A DNA stretch of 64,000 nucleotides from Sulfitobacter sabulilitoris (GCF_005887615.1 NZ_VANS01000002.1:682001-746000), one strand, 5' to 3'; numbered from the stretch's first letter, positions 28,462 to 37,859 are shown. Program-made: numbers and translations. The notes: generated by a model not told the origin, from the letters alone.

Positions 28462-29408
28462 GCCTGCAACTGCTCCCACATCTCGATGTCGCGCTCGGCG
28501 GTCCAGATGCGCGGATGGGCGATGCCGCGCGCCTCGTCGTAGGCGCGGGCGACGTTGAAGGGCAGGCAATGTTCGTAGATCGCGTAGTCGGCGAACTTGG
28601 GGTCGCAGGCGTCGCGCACCGCGTCCCACGCCTCCTTGAGGGTACCGTTGCGGGCGGCGACGCGGGCGGCGGGAGCATAGGTGCTGGCGACGAAATCGCG
28701 GGTGTTCTCAATTGCCGTGTTGACCATGTCCGCGCCGACCAGCGCGTTGCCGCGCCCCGGTGCGATGGCCGCCACGTCATAGCCCTTGATTGCGTCGAGT
28801 GTGGTGCCCCAGTCGGCGAAATACCCGTCGCCGCAATAGCAGGCGGAGTGGTATTCGACGATATCGCCGGTGAACATCACGTTCTCGTCGGGGACGTGGA
28901 TCACGATGTCGCCGGCGGTATGCGCGCGGCCGAGGTGCATCAGGTCGACACGGCGATTGCCCAGATAGACGGTCATGCGATCGGTGAAGGTCGTGGTGGG
29001 CCAGGTGAGGCCCGGGATGCTTTCATGCCCTTCGAAGAGGCGAGGAAAGCGTTGGAATTCGCTGTCCCAATCCTCCTGGCCCCGTTCGGCGACCATGCCG
29101 CGGGCCATGTCGGACATGATGATCTGCTGTGCATCGAAGGCGCTGGCGCCCAGCACGCGCACGGCATGGTAGTGCGTCAGGACGACATGCGAGATCGGCT
29201 TGTCGGTGACGCCGCGCACGCATTCGATGACCTTGTTGGCCAGCCGCGGGGTCGCCTGCGCCTCGACGATCATCACGCTGTCGTCGCCGATGATCACGCC
29301 CGAATTGGGGTCGCCTTCGGCGGTGAAGGCATAGAGCCCTTCGCCCACCTCGGTGAAGCTGATCTTTTTCTCGGTCGTGTCGCCCTGGGATGCGAAGGCC
29401 TTGGCCAT
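28458..29408 (-). CDS. MBL-fold protein with incomplete metal site
   Basis: A 316-residue metallo-beta-lactamase-fold protein. The classical HxHxDH motif is H79-Y-H81-A-V83-R84, so the Asp and His of the second metal site are missing. Later ligands GRAHTAGD (H163) and TGD (D182) remain. It may bind one metal, act on a different substrate, or be a non-hydrolytic protein. ATG 29408 gives the conserved N-terminus; the frame upstream is noise. Operon partner of fahA and hmgA. Confidence 0.85.
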   Translation of the reverse strand: MAKAFASQGDTTEKKISFTEVGEGLYAFTAEGDPNSGVIIGDDSVMIVEAQATPRLANKVIECVRGVTDKPISHVVLTHYHAVRVLGASAFDAQQIIMSDMARGMVAERGQEDWDSEFQRFPRLFEGHESIPGLTWPTTTFTDRMTVYLGNRRVDLMHLGRAHTAGDIVIHVPDENVMFTGDIVEYHSACYCGDGYFADWGTTLDAIKGYDVAAIAPGRGNALVGADMVNTAIENTRDFVASTYAPAARVAARNGTLKEAWDAVRDACDPKFADYAIYEHCLPFNVARAYDEARGIAHPRIWTAERDIEMWEQLQA

Positions 29409-29456
29409 ATGTGTCGTCCTTTGTCTTGCGTTTGCGCCTGTTGCCGCGTTCGGGAT

Positions 29457-29496
29457 GCCTCCGGCGGGAGTATTTTCGACCCAAAGAAGCCGGAGG
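29457..29496. repeat. Inverted repeat after fahA
   Basis: CCTCCGGC (29458-29465) and GCCGGAGG (29489-29496) form an 8-bp stem around a 23-base loop that starts GGGAGTATTTTCGACCC. It abuts the fahA stop codon exactly. The wording resembles a short repeat often seen after genes in Rhodobacteraceae (from memory). Confidence 0.55.
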
Positions 29497-30750
29497 TCAG
29501 GGAAATTCGACGGCGGGGAGGATGGTGCCGGCGCAGGCGCCGAAGCCGACGCGGTAGCCGTCGCCCTGGGCATGTCCGGTGAGGGTGAGGGTGTCGCCGT
29601 CCTCGATGAAGGTGCGGGTCTGGCCGTCTGCCAGCGTGATCGGGTCCCTGCCGCCCCAGGTCAGTTCCAGCAGGCTGCCGCGCTGGTCCTTGCCAGCGCC
29701 CGAGATCGTGCCGGAGCCCAGGAGATCGCCGACGTTCATCGCGCAGCCCGAGGAGGCGTGATGCGCCAGTTGCTGAGCGGCCGAATAGTACATCTCGGTG
29801 TAATTGGTGCGCGCGATGACCTCTTCTTTGCCGCCATCGGGCATGATGAGCACCGACAGGTCGATGTCGTAGAGCATCGGGCCGGGTTCGCGCAGGTAGG
29901 GCAGCAGGTCGACCTCGCGGGCGGGCGTGTCGCTGCGGAAAGGCTCGAGTGCTGCGCGGGTCACGATCCACGGGCTGATCGAGGTGCCGAAGGCCTTGGC
30001 CTGGAACGGGCCGAGAGGCTGGTATTCCCAAGCCTGGATATCGCGGGCGGACCAGTCGTTCAGCAGCACGTAGCCAAAGATCATCTGGTCGGCTTCGGCC
30101 ACGGTGACCGGCTGGCCCATTTCCGTCGATCCGCCGACGACCGCGCCCATTTCGAGTTCGATATCGAGGCGTTGGCAGGGGCCGAAGTGGGGCGTGTCGG
30201 CGTCGGGCAGCTTGAGTTGGCCGTTGGGACGGCGGATTTCGGTGCCGGACACGACCACGGTGCTGGCGCGCCCGTTGTAGCCGATCGGGATGTGCAGCCA
30301 GTTCGGCGGCAGCGCGTTGTCGGCGCCGCGAAACATGGTGCCGACATTGGTGGCATGGTGCCGGCCGGCGTAGAAATCGGTGTATTCGGATACGACCAGC
30401 GGCAGATGCAGGCGCACGTCCGTCAGCGGAACAAGGTGCGGGGCGACCTGAGCCTGTTCGGGGGCATCGTCCCTGAGCAGATCGATCAGACGGGCGCGCA
30501 GTGTCTCCCATGCGTCGGGACCGAGGTCCATCACGTCGTTCCAGTATGGCAGGTCGAAGACCGGCGTCTCAGACAGTGTGATCAGCCCGGCCGCCTCGAT
30601 CGCGGCCATGTCGAGCACCTGATCGCCGATGGCCACGCCGCAGCGCGCATCGTGCGGATCGTTGGAAAACACCCCGCAGGGCAGGTTGTTGAGCGGAAAG
30701 TCACCGGTGGGGTCGTTCGCGCTGGCGATCCAGCTGGGCATCAGGGGCAT
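29497..30750 (-). CDS. fahA: Fumarylacetoacetase
   Basis: Hydrolyses fumarylacetoacetate to fumarate and acetoacetate, the last step of the homogentisate route. The 417-residue protein has the SH3-like N-terminal domain and the FAH catalytic domain with EYTDFYAGRHHATNVGTMFR (about 121-140), the metal-binding ELEMGAVVG and LLNDWSARDIQAWEYQPLGPFQAK. Length is typical. Transcribed with hmgA 71 bases upstream. Confidence 0.95.
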   Translation of the reverse strand: MPLMPSWIASANDPTGDFPLNNLPCGVFSNDPHDARCGVAIGDQVLDMAAIEAAGLITLSETPVFDLPYWNDVMDLGPDAWETLRARLIDLLRDDAPEQAQVAPHLVPLTDVRLHLPLVVSEYTDFYAGRHHATNVGTMFRGADNALPPNWLHIPIGYNGRASTVVVSGTEIRRPNGQLKLPDADTPHFGPCQRLDIELEMGAVVGGSTEMGQPVTVAEADQMIFGYVLLNDWSARDIQAWEYQPLGPFQAKAFGTSISPWIVTRAALEPFRSDTPAREVDLLPYLREPGPMLYDIDLSVLIMPDGGKEEVIARTNYTEMYYSAAQQLAHHASSGCAMNVGDLLGSGTISGAGKDQRGSLLELTWGGRDPITLADGQTRTFIEDGDTLTLTGHAQGDGYRVGFGACAGTILPAVEFP

Positions 30751-30821
30751 TGGGTCGGGATCCTTTCGGGCATCGCGAGGTCACATCGGACAAGGGCAGG
30801 CCACGTGACCCGCCGTGCCAT

Positions 30822-32183
30822 TCATTTCTTGCCGGGCGTGCCGTCGAATTTCTTTTCCAGGCTGTCCCAGCAGTCGATGTAGTCGTCCTGCAGGGGGGCT
30901 TCCTGCGCGGCGAAGCGGGTGAGGTGCTGGGGAAAGCGGGTTTCGAACATGAACGACATGGTGTTGTCCAGCTTGACGGCGTCAAGCTCGGCGTTGGATG
31001 CACCCTCGAAGGCGTTCTTGTCCGGCCCGTGCGGCAGCATCATGTTGTGCAGGCTCATGCCGCCGGGGACAAACCCCTTGGGCTTGGCGTCGTACTGGCC
31101 GTAAATGTTGCCCATCAGTTCGGACATGATGTTCTTGTGATACCACGGCGGGCGAAAGGTGTCTTCCGCCACCATCCAGCGCTCGCGGAACAACACGAAG
31201 TCGATGTTGGCGGTGCCTTCGACGCCGCTGGGCGCGGTCAGAACGGTGAAGATCGACGGATCGGGGTGGTCGAAGAGCACGGCACCGACGGGGCAATAGG
31301 TGCGCAGGTCGTATTTCACCGGCGCGTAATTGCCATGCCAGGCCACCACGTCGAGCGGCGAATGGCCGATGCGGGTTTCGTGAAACTGGCCGCACCACTT
31401 GATCGTGAGGGTCGAGGGCGCTTCGCGGTCCTCGAACGCCGCGACAGGGGTCTTGAAATCGCGCCGGTTCGCCATGCAGTTGGCGCCGATGGGGCCCCGG
31501 CCGGGCAGCGCGAATTTCTGACCGTAGTTCTCGCAGACAAAACCGCGGGCGGGCCCGTCCACGACTTCGACGCGGTACACGAGGCCCCGAGGGAGGATCG
31601 CGATTTCCTTGGGCGCGAGGTCGATGATGCCCAGTTCGGTGCAAAACCGCAGGTGGCCTTCCTGTGGAACGACCAGCAGTTCGCTGTCGGCGGAGTAGAA
31701 GTAGCTGTCGAGCATGCTGTCGGTGACAAGATAGATATGGCTGGCCATGCCCACCTGGGTATTGACGTCGCCCGCCGTGGTCATGGTGCGCATACCGGTC
31801 AGCCATGTCATCGGTTCGGTGGTGTGCGGCACCGGGTCCCAGCGGTACTGACCCAGGCTGATCACGTCATCCATCACATGCGGCGCGGATTTCCAGTAGG
31901 GCAGATCGATGCGCGCGTAGCGGCCCGAGTGCTTGACGGACGGGCGGATGCGGTAGCACCATGTGCGTTCATTCTGGTGGCTTGGGGCCGTAAAGGCGGT
32001 GCCGGACAACTGCTCGCCATAAAGGCCGTAATTGCATTTCTGCGGGCTGTTCATGCCCTGCGGCAACGCACCCGGCAGGGCCTCGGTCTCGAAATCATTG
32101 CCAAATCCGGGCATATAGCCGGCGGTCGTCCCGGTGGTTGCGGGTGCCTGGGTCATTTCGGTCGGGATCACTTGGCGGTTCAT
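30822..32183 (-). CDS. hmgA: Homogentisate 1,2-dioxygenase
   Basis: Cleaves the homogentisate ring to maleylacetoacetate using non-heme Fe(II) and O2. The 453-residue protein shows the N-terminal [20 protein letters not shown] and the iron-site segment [15 protein letters not shown] with [22 protein letters not shown] 32183 is preferred to the one 18 bases upstream because GGGAG lies 7 bases before it. It heads the minus-strand operon and is divergent from a MarR gene that shares its promoter gap. Confidence 0.96.
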   Translation of the reverse strand: MNRQVIPTEMTQAPATTGTTAGYMPGFGNDFETEALPGALPQGMNSPQKCNYGLYGEQLSGTAFTAPSHQNERTWCYRIRPSVKHSGRYARIDLPYWKSAPHVMDDVISLGQYRWDPVPHTTEPMTWLTGMRTMTTAGDVNTQVGMASHIYLVTDSMLDSYFYSADSELLVVPQEGHLRFCTELGIIDLAPKEIAILPRGLVYRVEVVDGPARGFVCENYGQKFALPGRGPIGANCMANRRDFKTPVAAFEDREAPSTLTIKWCGQFHETRIGHSPLDVVAWHGNYAPVKYDLRTYCPVGAVLFDHPDPSIFTVLTAPSGVEGTANIDFVLFRERWMVAEDTFRPPWYHKNIMSELMGNIYGQYDAKPKGFVPGGMSLHNMMLPHGPDKNAFEGASNAELDAVKLDNTMSFMFETRFPQHLTRFAAQEAPLQDDYIDCWDSLEKKFDGTPGKK

Positions 32184-32219
32184 GAGGCGGCTCCCTTGCA
32201 TAATCTGTTGCGGGTGTAA

Positions 32220-32237
32220 TAGTTGATTTTGTAACTA
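32220..32237. promoter_or_regulatory. Candidate MarR operator in the hmgA-marR gap
   Basis: TAGTT (32220-32224) and AACTA (32233-32237), with an 8-base spacer, form an 18-bp imperfect palindrome midway in the 73-base divergent gap, the normal place for autoregulation plus hmgA control. Confidence 0.5.
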
Positions 32238-32256
32238 ACAAGAGGTAGCACGCGGT

Positions 32257-32709
32257 ATGCCCGAGACCACTCCTTTCGATCTTCGTCAGTTTCTGCCGTA
32301 TCTTCTCAATCAGGCGGCCGAGGTCAGCAGCCTCGAATTCCAGCAGGTCTACAAGGCGCGATATGGCATGTTGCGGGCCGAATGGCGGGTGCTGTTTCAT
32401 CTGGGGATCCACGGGCGCATGACGGCAAGCGCAATCGGGCGGATGGCCAAGATGCACAAGACCAAGATCAGCCGCGCGGTGTTTCGCCTGGCGCAGCGCC
32501 GGTTCTTGATCCGCACGCGCGACGATGGCGATCGCCGGGTCGAGCATCTGGAACTGACGGCGCAGGGGCGTGCCGCCTATGCCGATCTGTGCCGCGTGGC
32601 GCAGGATTATGACGCGGCGCTGATCGCCCAGTTGAGTGACCGAGAGGCCGCGGTGCTGCGCGGCGCATTGGAAAAACTGGCGGCGGCAGAGCCTGCGGCC
32701 TTTACTTGA
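32257..32709 (+). CDS. MarR-family regulator of the homogentisate operon
   Basis: A 150-residue winged-helix protein. The recognition region runs about 50-100 (MTASAIGRMAKMHKTKISRAVFRL, wing RTRDDGDRRVEHLELTAQG). Divergent from hmgA with a shared palindrome, it most likely represses hmgA-fahA and itself until an aromatic ligand appears. Ligand is unknown. Confidence 0.88.
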   Translation: MPETTPFDLRQFLPYLLNQAAEVSSLEFQQVYKARYGMLRAEWRVLFHLGIHGRMTASAIGRMAKMHKTKISRAVFRLAQRRFLIRTRDDGDRRVEHLELTAQGRAAYADLCRVAQDYDAALIAQLSDREAAVLRGALEKLAAAEPAAFT

Positions 32710-32735
32710 ACGCGGAAACGGGTCACCGCTGCGGC

Positions 32736-33623
32736 ATGACCGACCATTTGAAAGGCCTTTTGATCACCACGATTGGGGTGCTGTTCGTGGTGCCGGATTC
32801 GCTGTTCGTGCGACTTATCGAAGCGCCCGCGCTGACCATCGCCTTCTGGCGGTTGCTGGTGGCGGGCGGGCTGACGGCGCTGGGCGTTCTGGCGGTGCAG
32901 GGGCGCGCGCCGTTTCGCGCGGTGCTGGCGACGGGGCGGTACGGTGCGATCTACATGCTGGGCGTCGGCGGCAGCGGGGTGTTGTTCGTGCTGGCCGTCA
33001 GCCTGACATCGGTTGCCAACGTCGTTTTCATCATCGCCTCCATGCCGGTCTTTGCAACGGTGTTCAGCCGTCTGTTCCTGGCTGAACCGATCCGCCTGCG
33101 CATGTTGCTGACGATGGCGGCGGTCATGGTGGGGCTGGCGGTGATTGCCTATGGATCGGGCGAGGCGGCCAATGCCGGTCTTGCGGGCGATGCACTGGCG
33201 CTGGCGGTGTCGGCGTTGTTTGCCGCCGGGCTGACGGCGGCGCGGCATGTGCGCGCGGTATCGATGGTGCCGGGTGTGGCGCTGGCATATCTGGGGGCGG
33301 CGCTTGTGATCGCGCCGGTGGCGGCCCCGTTATCCGTGCCCGTTGCGCAAGCTCCGTTGGTGATGGCGCATGGCGGTTTCATCCTGCTCAGTTCGGTCTG
33401 TCTGGCCTTGGGTCCACGTTATATCACCTCTGCCGAAGTGGCGTTGCTGGTCTTGCTGGAATCGGTATTGGCGCCGCTCTTGGTCTGGGCCGTCGTGGGC
33501 GAGAACCCCGGCGGCTATGCGGTGCTGGGCGGCGGAATCGTCGTGGGGGCGTTGATGGTGTCGAACCTGATCGTGTTGCGCCGGTCGCGGATCAGAAATC
33601 GACCGTCACACCCGGCAAGTTGA
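32736..33623 (+). CDS. EamA-family (DMT) transporter
   Basis: A 295-residue drug/metabolite transporter with ten hydrophobic segments in two EamA repeats (about 5-140 and 150-285). Direction and substrate are unknown. ATG 32736 is preferred to the TTG at 32706, which overlaps the MarR stop, because the protein then starts MTDHLKGLL directly before helix 1; the TTG remains possible. Its last 32 bases overlap mipZ on the opposite strand. Confidence 0.85.
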   Translation: MTDHLKGLLITTIGVLFVVPDSLFVRLIEAPALTIAFWRLLVAGGLTALGVLAVQGRAPFRAVLATGRYGAIYMLGVGGSGVLFVLAVSLTSVANVVFIIASMPVFATVFSRLFLAEPIRLRMLLTMAAVMVGLAVIAYGSGEAANAGLAGDALALAVSALFAAGLTAARHVRAVSMVPGVALAYLGAALVIAPVAAPLSVPVAQAPLVMAHGGFILLSSVCLALGPRYITSAEVALLVLLESVLAPLLVWAVVGENPGGYAVLGGGIVVGALMVSNLIVLRRSRIRNRPSHPAS

Positions 33624-34401
33624 GCGCCTTGACCAGATCGCGCAGTTCCTGACGGGCCGCGATATTGGAAATGTTGAGTTGTTTGACGCCGATATCCTTG
33701 AGGTCGAGAAGCGTCAGACCGCGCGGAAACAATTCACGAAAGACCACACGCTCGGAAAATCCGGGGGCGACGCGAAAACCGATCCGCTTGGAGAGGTTGG
33801 CAATCGCACGCTCCATCTTTTCCTTGTTGACCATACGCTGGGCGCCCATGCGGTTGCGCACAACGATCCAGTCGATCGGTTGCAGCCCGGCCTGCGCCCG
33901 CAGTTGCCGCGCGTTCCAGACCATTTCGGAATAGACCGAAGGCCCCTGAATCTTCTCGCCCGTGGCGTCGATGCGCGCCAGCAGGTCGAAGTCGACGAAA
34001 CTGTCGTTCAGCGGGGTGATCAGCGTATCGGCCAGCGAATGGGCGACCTGGCTCAGGCGGGTGTGGCTGCCGGGGCAATCAATCAGGATGAAATCGCTGT
34101 CCGGCTCAAGCGTGGCAACGGCGGCGGACAGGCGGTGGTCATAGATGTTTTCGCCCGGTTGCAGGCTGTCGGGCGAGATTTCAGGCAGTTCGTGCACGTC
34201 CGGGCTGGGCAGATCCAGGTCTGCCTTGGCCAGAAAATCGATCCGGTTTTCGGTGTAGCGGCCAAATGTGCGCTGCCGCAAATCCAGGTCCAGCGCGCTG
34301 ACCTTGTGGCCCATGCGCGCAAGGGCCGTGGCCACGTGCATCGACACCGTCGATTTGCCTGCGCCGCCTTTTTCATTTCCGACGACGATAATATGCGCCA
34401 T
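33592..34401 (-). CDS. mipZ: Division-site positioning ATPase MipZ
   Basis: A ParA/MinD-type ATPase (269 aa) that in alphaproteobacteria forms a gradient from ParB-bound origins and blocks FtsZ assembly near the poles. The deviant Walker A NEKGGAGKST (9-18) has both signature lysines, with ALDLDLRQ and LIDCPGSHT further on. The conserved C-terminal half (WIVVRNRMGAQRMVNKEKM, FRELFPRGLTLLDL) separates MipZ from ParA. Single gene with its own 5' region. Confidence 0.93.
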   Translation of the reverse strand: MAHIIVVGNEKGGAGKSTVSMHVATALARMGHKVSALDLDLRQRTFGRYTENRIDFLAKADLDLPSPDVHELPEISPDSLQPGENIYDHRLSAAVATLEPDSDFILIDCPGSHTRLSQVAHSLADTLITPLNDSFVDFDLLARIDATGEKIQGPSVYSEMVWNARQLRAQAGLQPIDWIVVRNRMGAQRMVNKEKMERAIANLSKRIGFRVAPGFSERVVFRELFPRGLTLLDLKDIGVKQLNISNIAARQELRDLVKALNLPGVTVDF

Positions 34402-34483
34402 AGCCTGTCCCTTTATCCCCGCCGCGAAACCTGCGGTCGGTATTGGCGGCTACTATATGTTGCGGCGCGACATTTGGAAAGCG

Positions 34484-36292
34484 TCACAGGTTGCTGAAAC
34501 CGCCTGTTTCCTTCAAAGCGTCGCGTAAGGGTGACAGCGCGGTTTCATAGCGCCGCCACTGGTTGTCGCGACCGGCGGTGATGGGGCCGCGGACCTGATC
34601 GGCGCTGGCGGTCAGGATGGGGCGGGTGACGGGCGCGTCATGCGGCTCCGGCTCTTTCAGATCGCAGGCAAGGCGCAGCCGACGTGCCGTTTCATCCGGC
34701 GTGGCGGTCAGGTCGGCGTAATCGAGATGGATCAAGGGATCGCCCGGTCCCGCGTCGAAATGCGCGATCATGCCGCGCACAAGGCCCTGATACCTTGCGA
34801 TATCGCCAAGGTCATAGGCGAACCCGTTGCCGCCGCCGCCGAAATACTGCCGGTAAAGCGACCATCCCACCGCCATAGGATCGCGGTGCAGCACGACGAT
34901 CCGCGCCTCCGGCAGGGCGGCGCGCAAGAAACCTGCCCAGCGGATGTTGAGCGGCATCTTGTCGATGATGACATCGTGATCGCCCGCGTAATCCGCCAGT
35001 CCTTGCCGCAGGGTGGTTTGCAGGGCCAGTATCTCTTCGGGGTCGAGGTGCGATCGCATTTGCGCCTCAAGACTGCGCAGGATGGGGGCGATGGCGGTCT
35101 GGACCACGGGCAGTTCGCCCGCCGGATGCACACCGGGCGAGCGGGCCAGAACGTGTTCGGTCAAGGTGGTGCCGGATCGGGGCAGGCCGGTGACAAAGAT
35201 CGGTCGCAGCCGGGGCTGGCCCATCGGCGCGGGCGGCAGGCGCAGCGACGCCAGCCAAGACATCAACTGCCTGTCGCGTCCGACGTCGTAGTGCAACTGC
35301 GCTTTGCGCAACGCGTTGCCCTGTTGCAGATGGTCAAAGGCCCGGTCGGTTTCGTCCAGTTGATCGAAGGCGTTGAACAGCGCGAAATGCAACTGCGCCT
35401 TGTCGCCCGGTGCCAGGGAGGGGCCGGTGACAAGCCGCAACATCGTCGCGATCTGGGGCGCGTCCGGGGTGTATCGGGCGACCTCCGACAGGTTGCGGTG
35501 CACCGCGGCGGCATCGGGCAGCAGCCGCAACGCCTGATCGTACTGGCGCACGGCACCGTCGCGGTCGCCGGTCGCGCGGGCCAGAATGGCCAATTCATTG
35601 AGCGCGGGAGCATCCTGCGCATCGCCGCGCAGGGCGTCGCGCAACGCGCGTTCGGCCTGATCGGTACGGCCCAGAGCGATCAGGATCCGACCCCGGAGCA
35701 CCGCCCCGGCGCGGGCGTCGGCCGCATGGATCAGCGCGGTTTCGACCGCCTCCAGCGCCGCGGTCGGCTGGCCCATGTCCAGACGGCAGCGCGCCAACTG
35801 CATCCACGCCAGCGGGTCGTCAGGGGCCAGTGCGGTCGCGCGTCCCAGGGCGGCGGCGGCGCGCGCCAGCTTGCCCGCCTCAAGCAGGGCGCCGCCCTTG
35901 CCCGTCCACAGGCTGGCGGTATCGCCGGTCTGAAGCGCGCGATCGTAGCATTTTATCGCCTCTGTCGGGCGGCTCAGCCGGCGCAGGCAGGCGGCCTTGA
36001 GTTCAAGCAGCGGGATGGATCCGGGGCCTTGCCGTGCGATGCGTTCGGCCAGCTCCAGCGCCTCGGTGATCCGCCCCGACTGAAACAACGCGACCGCAGG
36101 GCGCAGCGTGCGCGCATCCGCCTGGTCGGCCTCCTGTGCCAGTCGGGCCAGTCCGGTGCGGGCTCGGCGGTTCGAGGGGTATCTGTCCAGCACATCCTGG
36201 TAGAGCGTGGCAGCAGCGACGCGGTCGCCCTTGCGGGTCAACCGCTCCGCGCGCGACAGCAGGATCCGCGCGGGAGGTGTCTGGACATTCAT
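34484..36292 (-). CDS. TPR-sulfotransferase fusion
   Basis: A 602-residue protein. Residues 1-330 are about nine tetratricopeptide-type helical repeats (pattern ALG/A..P ending YPSNRRARTGLARLA and similar). Residues 340-600 are a sulfotransferase domain with the PAPS 5'-phosphosulfate loop PIFVTGLPRSGTTLTEHVL and the 3'-phosphate region RIVVLHRDPMAVGWSLYRQYF. The acceptor is unknown. ATG 36292 is chosen over the upstream open frame because AAAGG lies upstream and the repeats start at once. Confidence 0.88.
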   Translation of the reverse strand: MNVQTPPARILLSRAERLTRKGDRVAAATLYQDVLDRYPSNRRARTGLARLAQEADQADARTLRPAVALFQSGRITEALELAERIARQGPGSIPLLELKAACLRRLSRPTEAIKCYDRALQTGDTASLWTGKGGALLEAGKLARAAAALGRATALAPDDPLAWMQLARCRLDMGQPTAALEAVETALIHAADARAGAVLRGRILIALGRTDQAERALRDALRGDAQDAPALNELAILARATGDRDGAVRQYDQALRLLPDAAAVHRNLSEVARYTPDAPQIATMLRLVTGPSLAPGDKAQLHFALFNAFDQLDETDRAFDHLQQGNALRKAQLHYDVGRDRQLMSWLASLRLPPAPMGQPRLRPIFVTGLPRSGTTLTEHVLARSPGVHPAGELPVVQTAIAPILRSLEAQMRSHLDPEEILALQTTLRQGLADYAGDHDVIIDKMPLNIRWAGFLRAALPEARIVVLHRDPMAVGWSLYRQYFGGGGNGFAYDLGDIARYQGLVRGMIAHFDAGPGDPLIHLDYADLTATPDETARRLRLACDLKEPEPHDAPVTRPILTASADQVRGPITAGRDNQWRRYETALSPLRDALKETGGFSNL

Positions 36293-36420
36293 GCGAGACC
36301 GGCCTTTCTGCGCGTGTCGGGATCTGCGCAGTCTCGCCATAATCTCTTACCAAACCTTGAAAATGAAACAGGCGCGGGCCGAAACCCGCGCCTGAGAAGC
36401 GTCTTGTGTCGCGGTCCGGC

Positions 36421-36642
36421 TCAGAAGCCGAGACCGGCGTACTTGTTCTTGAACTTCGACACGCGGCCGCCGGTGTCCATCAGACGGCTGGTGCCGCCTG
36501 TCCACGCGGGGTGAACGGTCGGGTCGATGTCCAGCGACAGTTGGTCGCCTTCCTTGCCCCATGTCGATTTCATCTGAATGATCGTGCCGTCGGTCATCTT
36601 GACGTCGATCATGTGGTACTCGGGATGTGTATCGGCTTTCAT
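36421..36642 (-). CDS. rpmE: 50S ribosomal protein L31
   Basis: A 73-residue ribosomal protein with the L31 opening [10 protein letters not shown] and the [18 protein letters not shown] core. It contains no cysteine, so it is the zinc-independent form. It follows rplS by 11 bases in the same operon. Confidence 0.95.
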   Translation of the reverse strand: MKADTHPEYHMIDVKMTDGTIIQMKSTWGKEGDQLSLDIDPTVHPAWTGGTSRLMDTGGRVSKFKNKYAGLGF

Positions 36643-36653
36643 GATCTCGGTCC

Positions 36654-37040
36654 TTACGCCTCTGCGCCCGACTTGGGCGTCTTGTAGTTGGTGTTCTCGA
36701 CGATCCGCGCGGATTTGCCGCGACGGCTGCGCAGATAGTAGAGCTTGGCGCGACGCACGCGGCCGCGGCGCACCACGGTGATGCTGTCGATGTTGGTCGA
36801 ATGCAGCGGGAAGTTCCGCTCCACGCCTTCGCCAAACGAAATCTTGCGAACGGTGAAGGACCCGGCGATACCCTTGCCGTTGTTGCGCGCGATGCACACG
36901 CCTTCGTAGTTCTGCACGCGGGTGCGCGTGCCTTCGGTCACTTTGTAACCGACGCGGATGGTGTCACCGGCGCGGAAATCGGGGATCTCTTTCCCCAGTT
37001 CGGCGATCTGTTCCGCCTCGATCTGTGCGATCAGGTTCAT
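36654..37040 (-). CDS. rplS: 50S ribosomal protein L19
   Basis: A 128-residue L19, at the 30S-50S interface. Signatures: [59 protein letters not shown]. In most genomes it follows trmD; here a divergent 345-base gap and a cytochrome c gene separate them, so rplS-rpmE must have their own promoter. Confidence 0.96.
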   Translation of the reverse strand: MNLIAQIEAEQIAELGKEIPDFRAGDTIRVGYKVTEGTRTRVQNYEGVCIARNNGKGIAGSFTVRKISFGEGVERNFPLHSTNIDSITVVRRGRVRRAKLYYLRSRRGKSARIVENTNYKTPKSGAEA

Positions 37041-37060
37041 CTGACCTACTCCTATGATGC

Positions 37061-37078
37061 TCGTGGTTTTTCCCACGA
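37061..37078 (-). promoter_or_regulatory. Hairpin in the rplS leader
   Basis: TCGTGG (minus 37078-37073) pairs with CCACGA (37066-37061) around GAAAAA, ending 20 bases before the rplS ATG. It may be part of a ribosomal-protein leader used for autoregulation; too short to be sure. Confidence 0.3.
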
Positions 37079-37315
37079 AGATTTGCGCGATCCAAGAGCT
37101 TCGGTTGGTGGATCGGGTCAGCCGCAGCGGCCCGCCGAAGGTAGCATCGTCATTCCTTGGTCGTGTGTGTCCGCGTAACGCGAACGGGTCCGCAACCGCA
37201 AAAGCGATTCCGAACTCGCGCGGTATAGGCGGGATGCGCGCCCGGATCAAGAGGCTGGTGTCGGCGGCGGCCGCCGGTGTCACGGCTGCCCCGGCGGATC
37301 CGGCCTGCCCGCCAT

Positions 37316-37329
37316 TTGATCTGGATCAT
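37316..37329. promoter_or_regulatory. FnrL-type binding site upstream of the cytochrome c gene
   Basis: TTGAT-CTGG-ATCAT matches the FNR/FnrL consensus TTGAT-N4-ATCAA at nine of ten positions. It lies 57 bases before the cytochrome c start, suggesting oxygen-dependent expression. Confidence 0.55.
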
Positions 37330-37385
37330 GGCGCCAGTGCCGAAACCCGAAAATGTTGGGGCAACAATAACCGGCAGGGGGCAGG

Positions 37386-37796
37386 ATGCACACGACTTTT
37401 CAGATTTTTGCGGGGCTTGGGGCCCTTGCCGGGCTTGTCGCCTGTACCGATCCGTCGATGCCCGACGACACCGACGGCAGGACGTTTTTTGCCGATAACT
37501 GTACATCCTGTCACGGGATGCAGGGGCGGGGCGACGGACCCCTGTCCGCAAGCTTGCCGACCGCGCCGCCGGACCTGACGACGCTGACCAGCCGGAACGG
37601 CGGCACGTTTCCCGCGGCACGGGCGCTCAGCTACATCTACGGCGACCCGGCCCAGGGGCATCTGGCGCGCGTGATGCCGCAGTTCGGAGGTGCCATGGCC
37701 GAGGATCTTGTGCCGGTCGAGATCGACGGCACCCTGACGCCGACACCGCGGGTTCTGGCCGGGTTGCTGGCCTATCTGGAAAGCATCCAGGACTAG
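37386..37796 (+). CDS. Class I cytochrome c lipoprotein
   Basis: A 136-residue exported monoheme cytochrome c. A signal segment ends in a lipobox LVAC (C20), so it is probably lipid-anchored. Heme attaches at CTSCH (39-43), and M97 in RVMPQFGG is the likely axial ligand. ATG 37386 follows GGCAGGGGGCAGG. It stands alone on the + strand between trmD and rplS with a FnrL-like site upstream, which suggests a role at low oxygen. Confidence 0.9.
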   Translation: MHTTFQIFAGLGALAGLVACTDPSMPDDTDGRTFFADNCTSCHGMQGRGDGPLSASLPTAPPDLTTLTSRNGGTFPAARALSYIYGDPAQGHLARVMPQFGGAMAEDLVPVEIDGTLTPTPRVLAGLLAYLESIQD

Positions 37797-37859
37797 GCCT
37801 GCGCCCCGCTCGCATGGCGTGAGGTGAACCGCGCGTCGCGGCGGGCGTCTGGTAGCGCG

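Larger units (their letters stand above)
37041..37385. other. 345-base divergent gap between rplS and the cytochrome c gene
   Basis: Non-coding. It holds a small hairpin close to rplS (37061-37078), a FnrL-like site close to the cytochrome gene (37316-37329), and a GC-rich middle with no recognisable gene. Confidence 0.6.
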
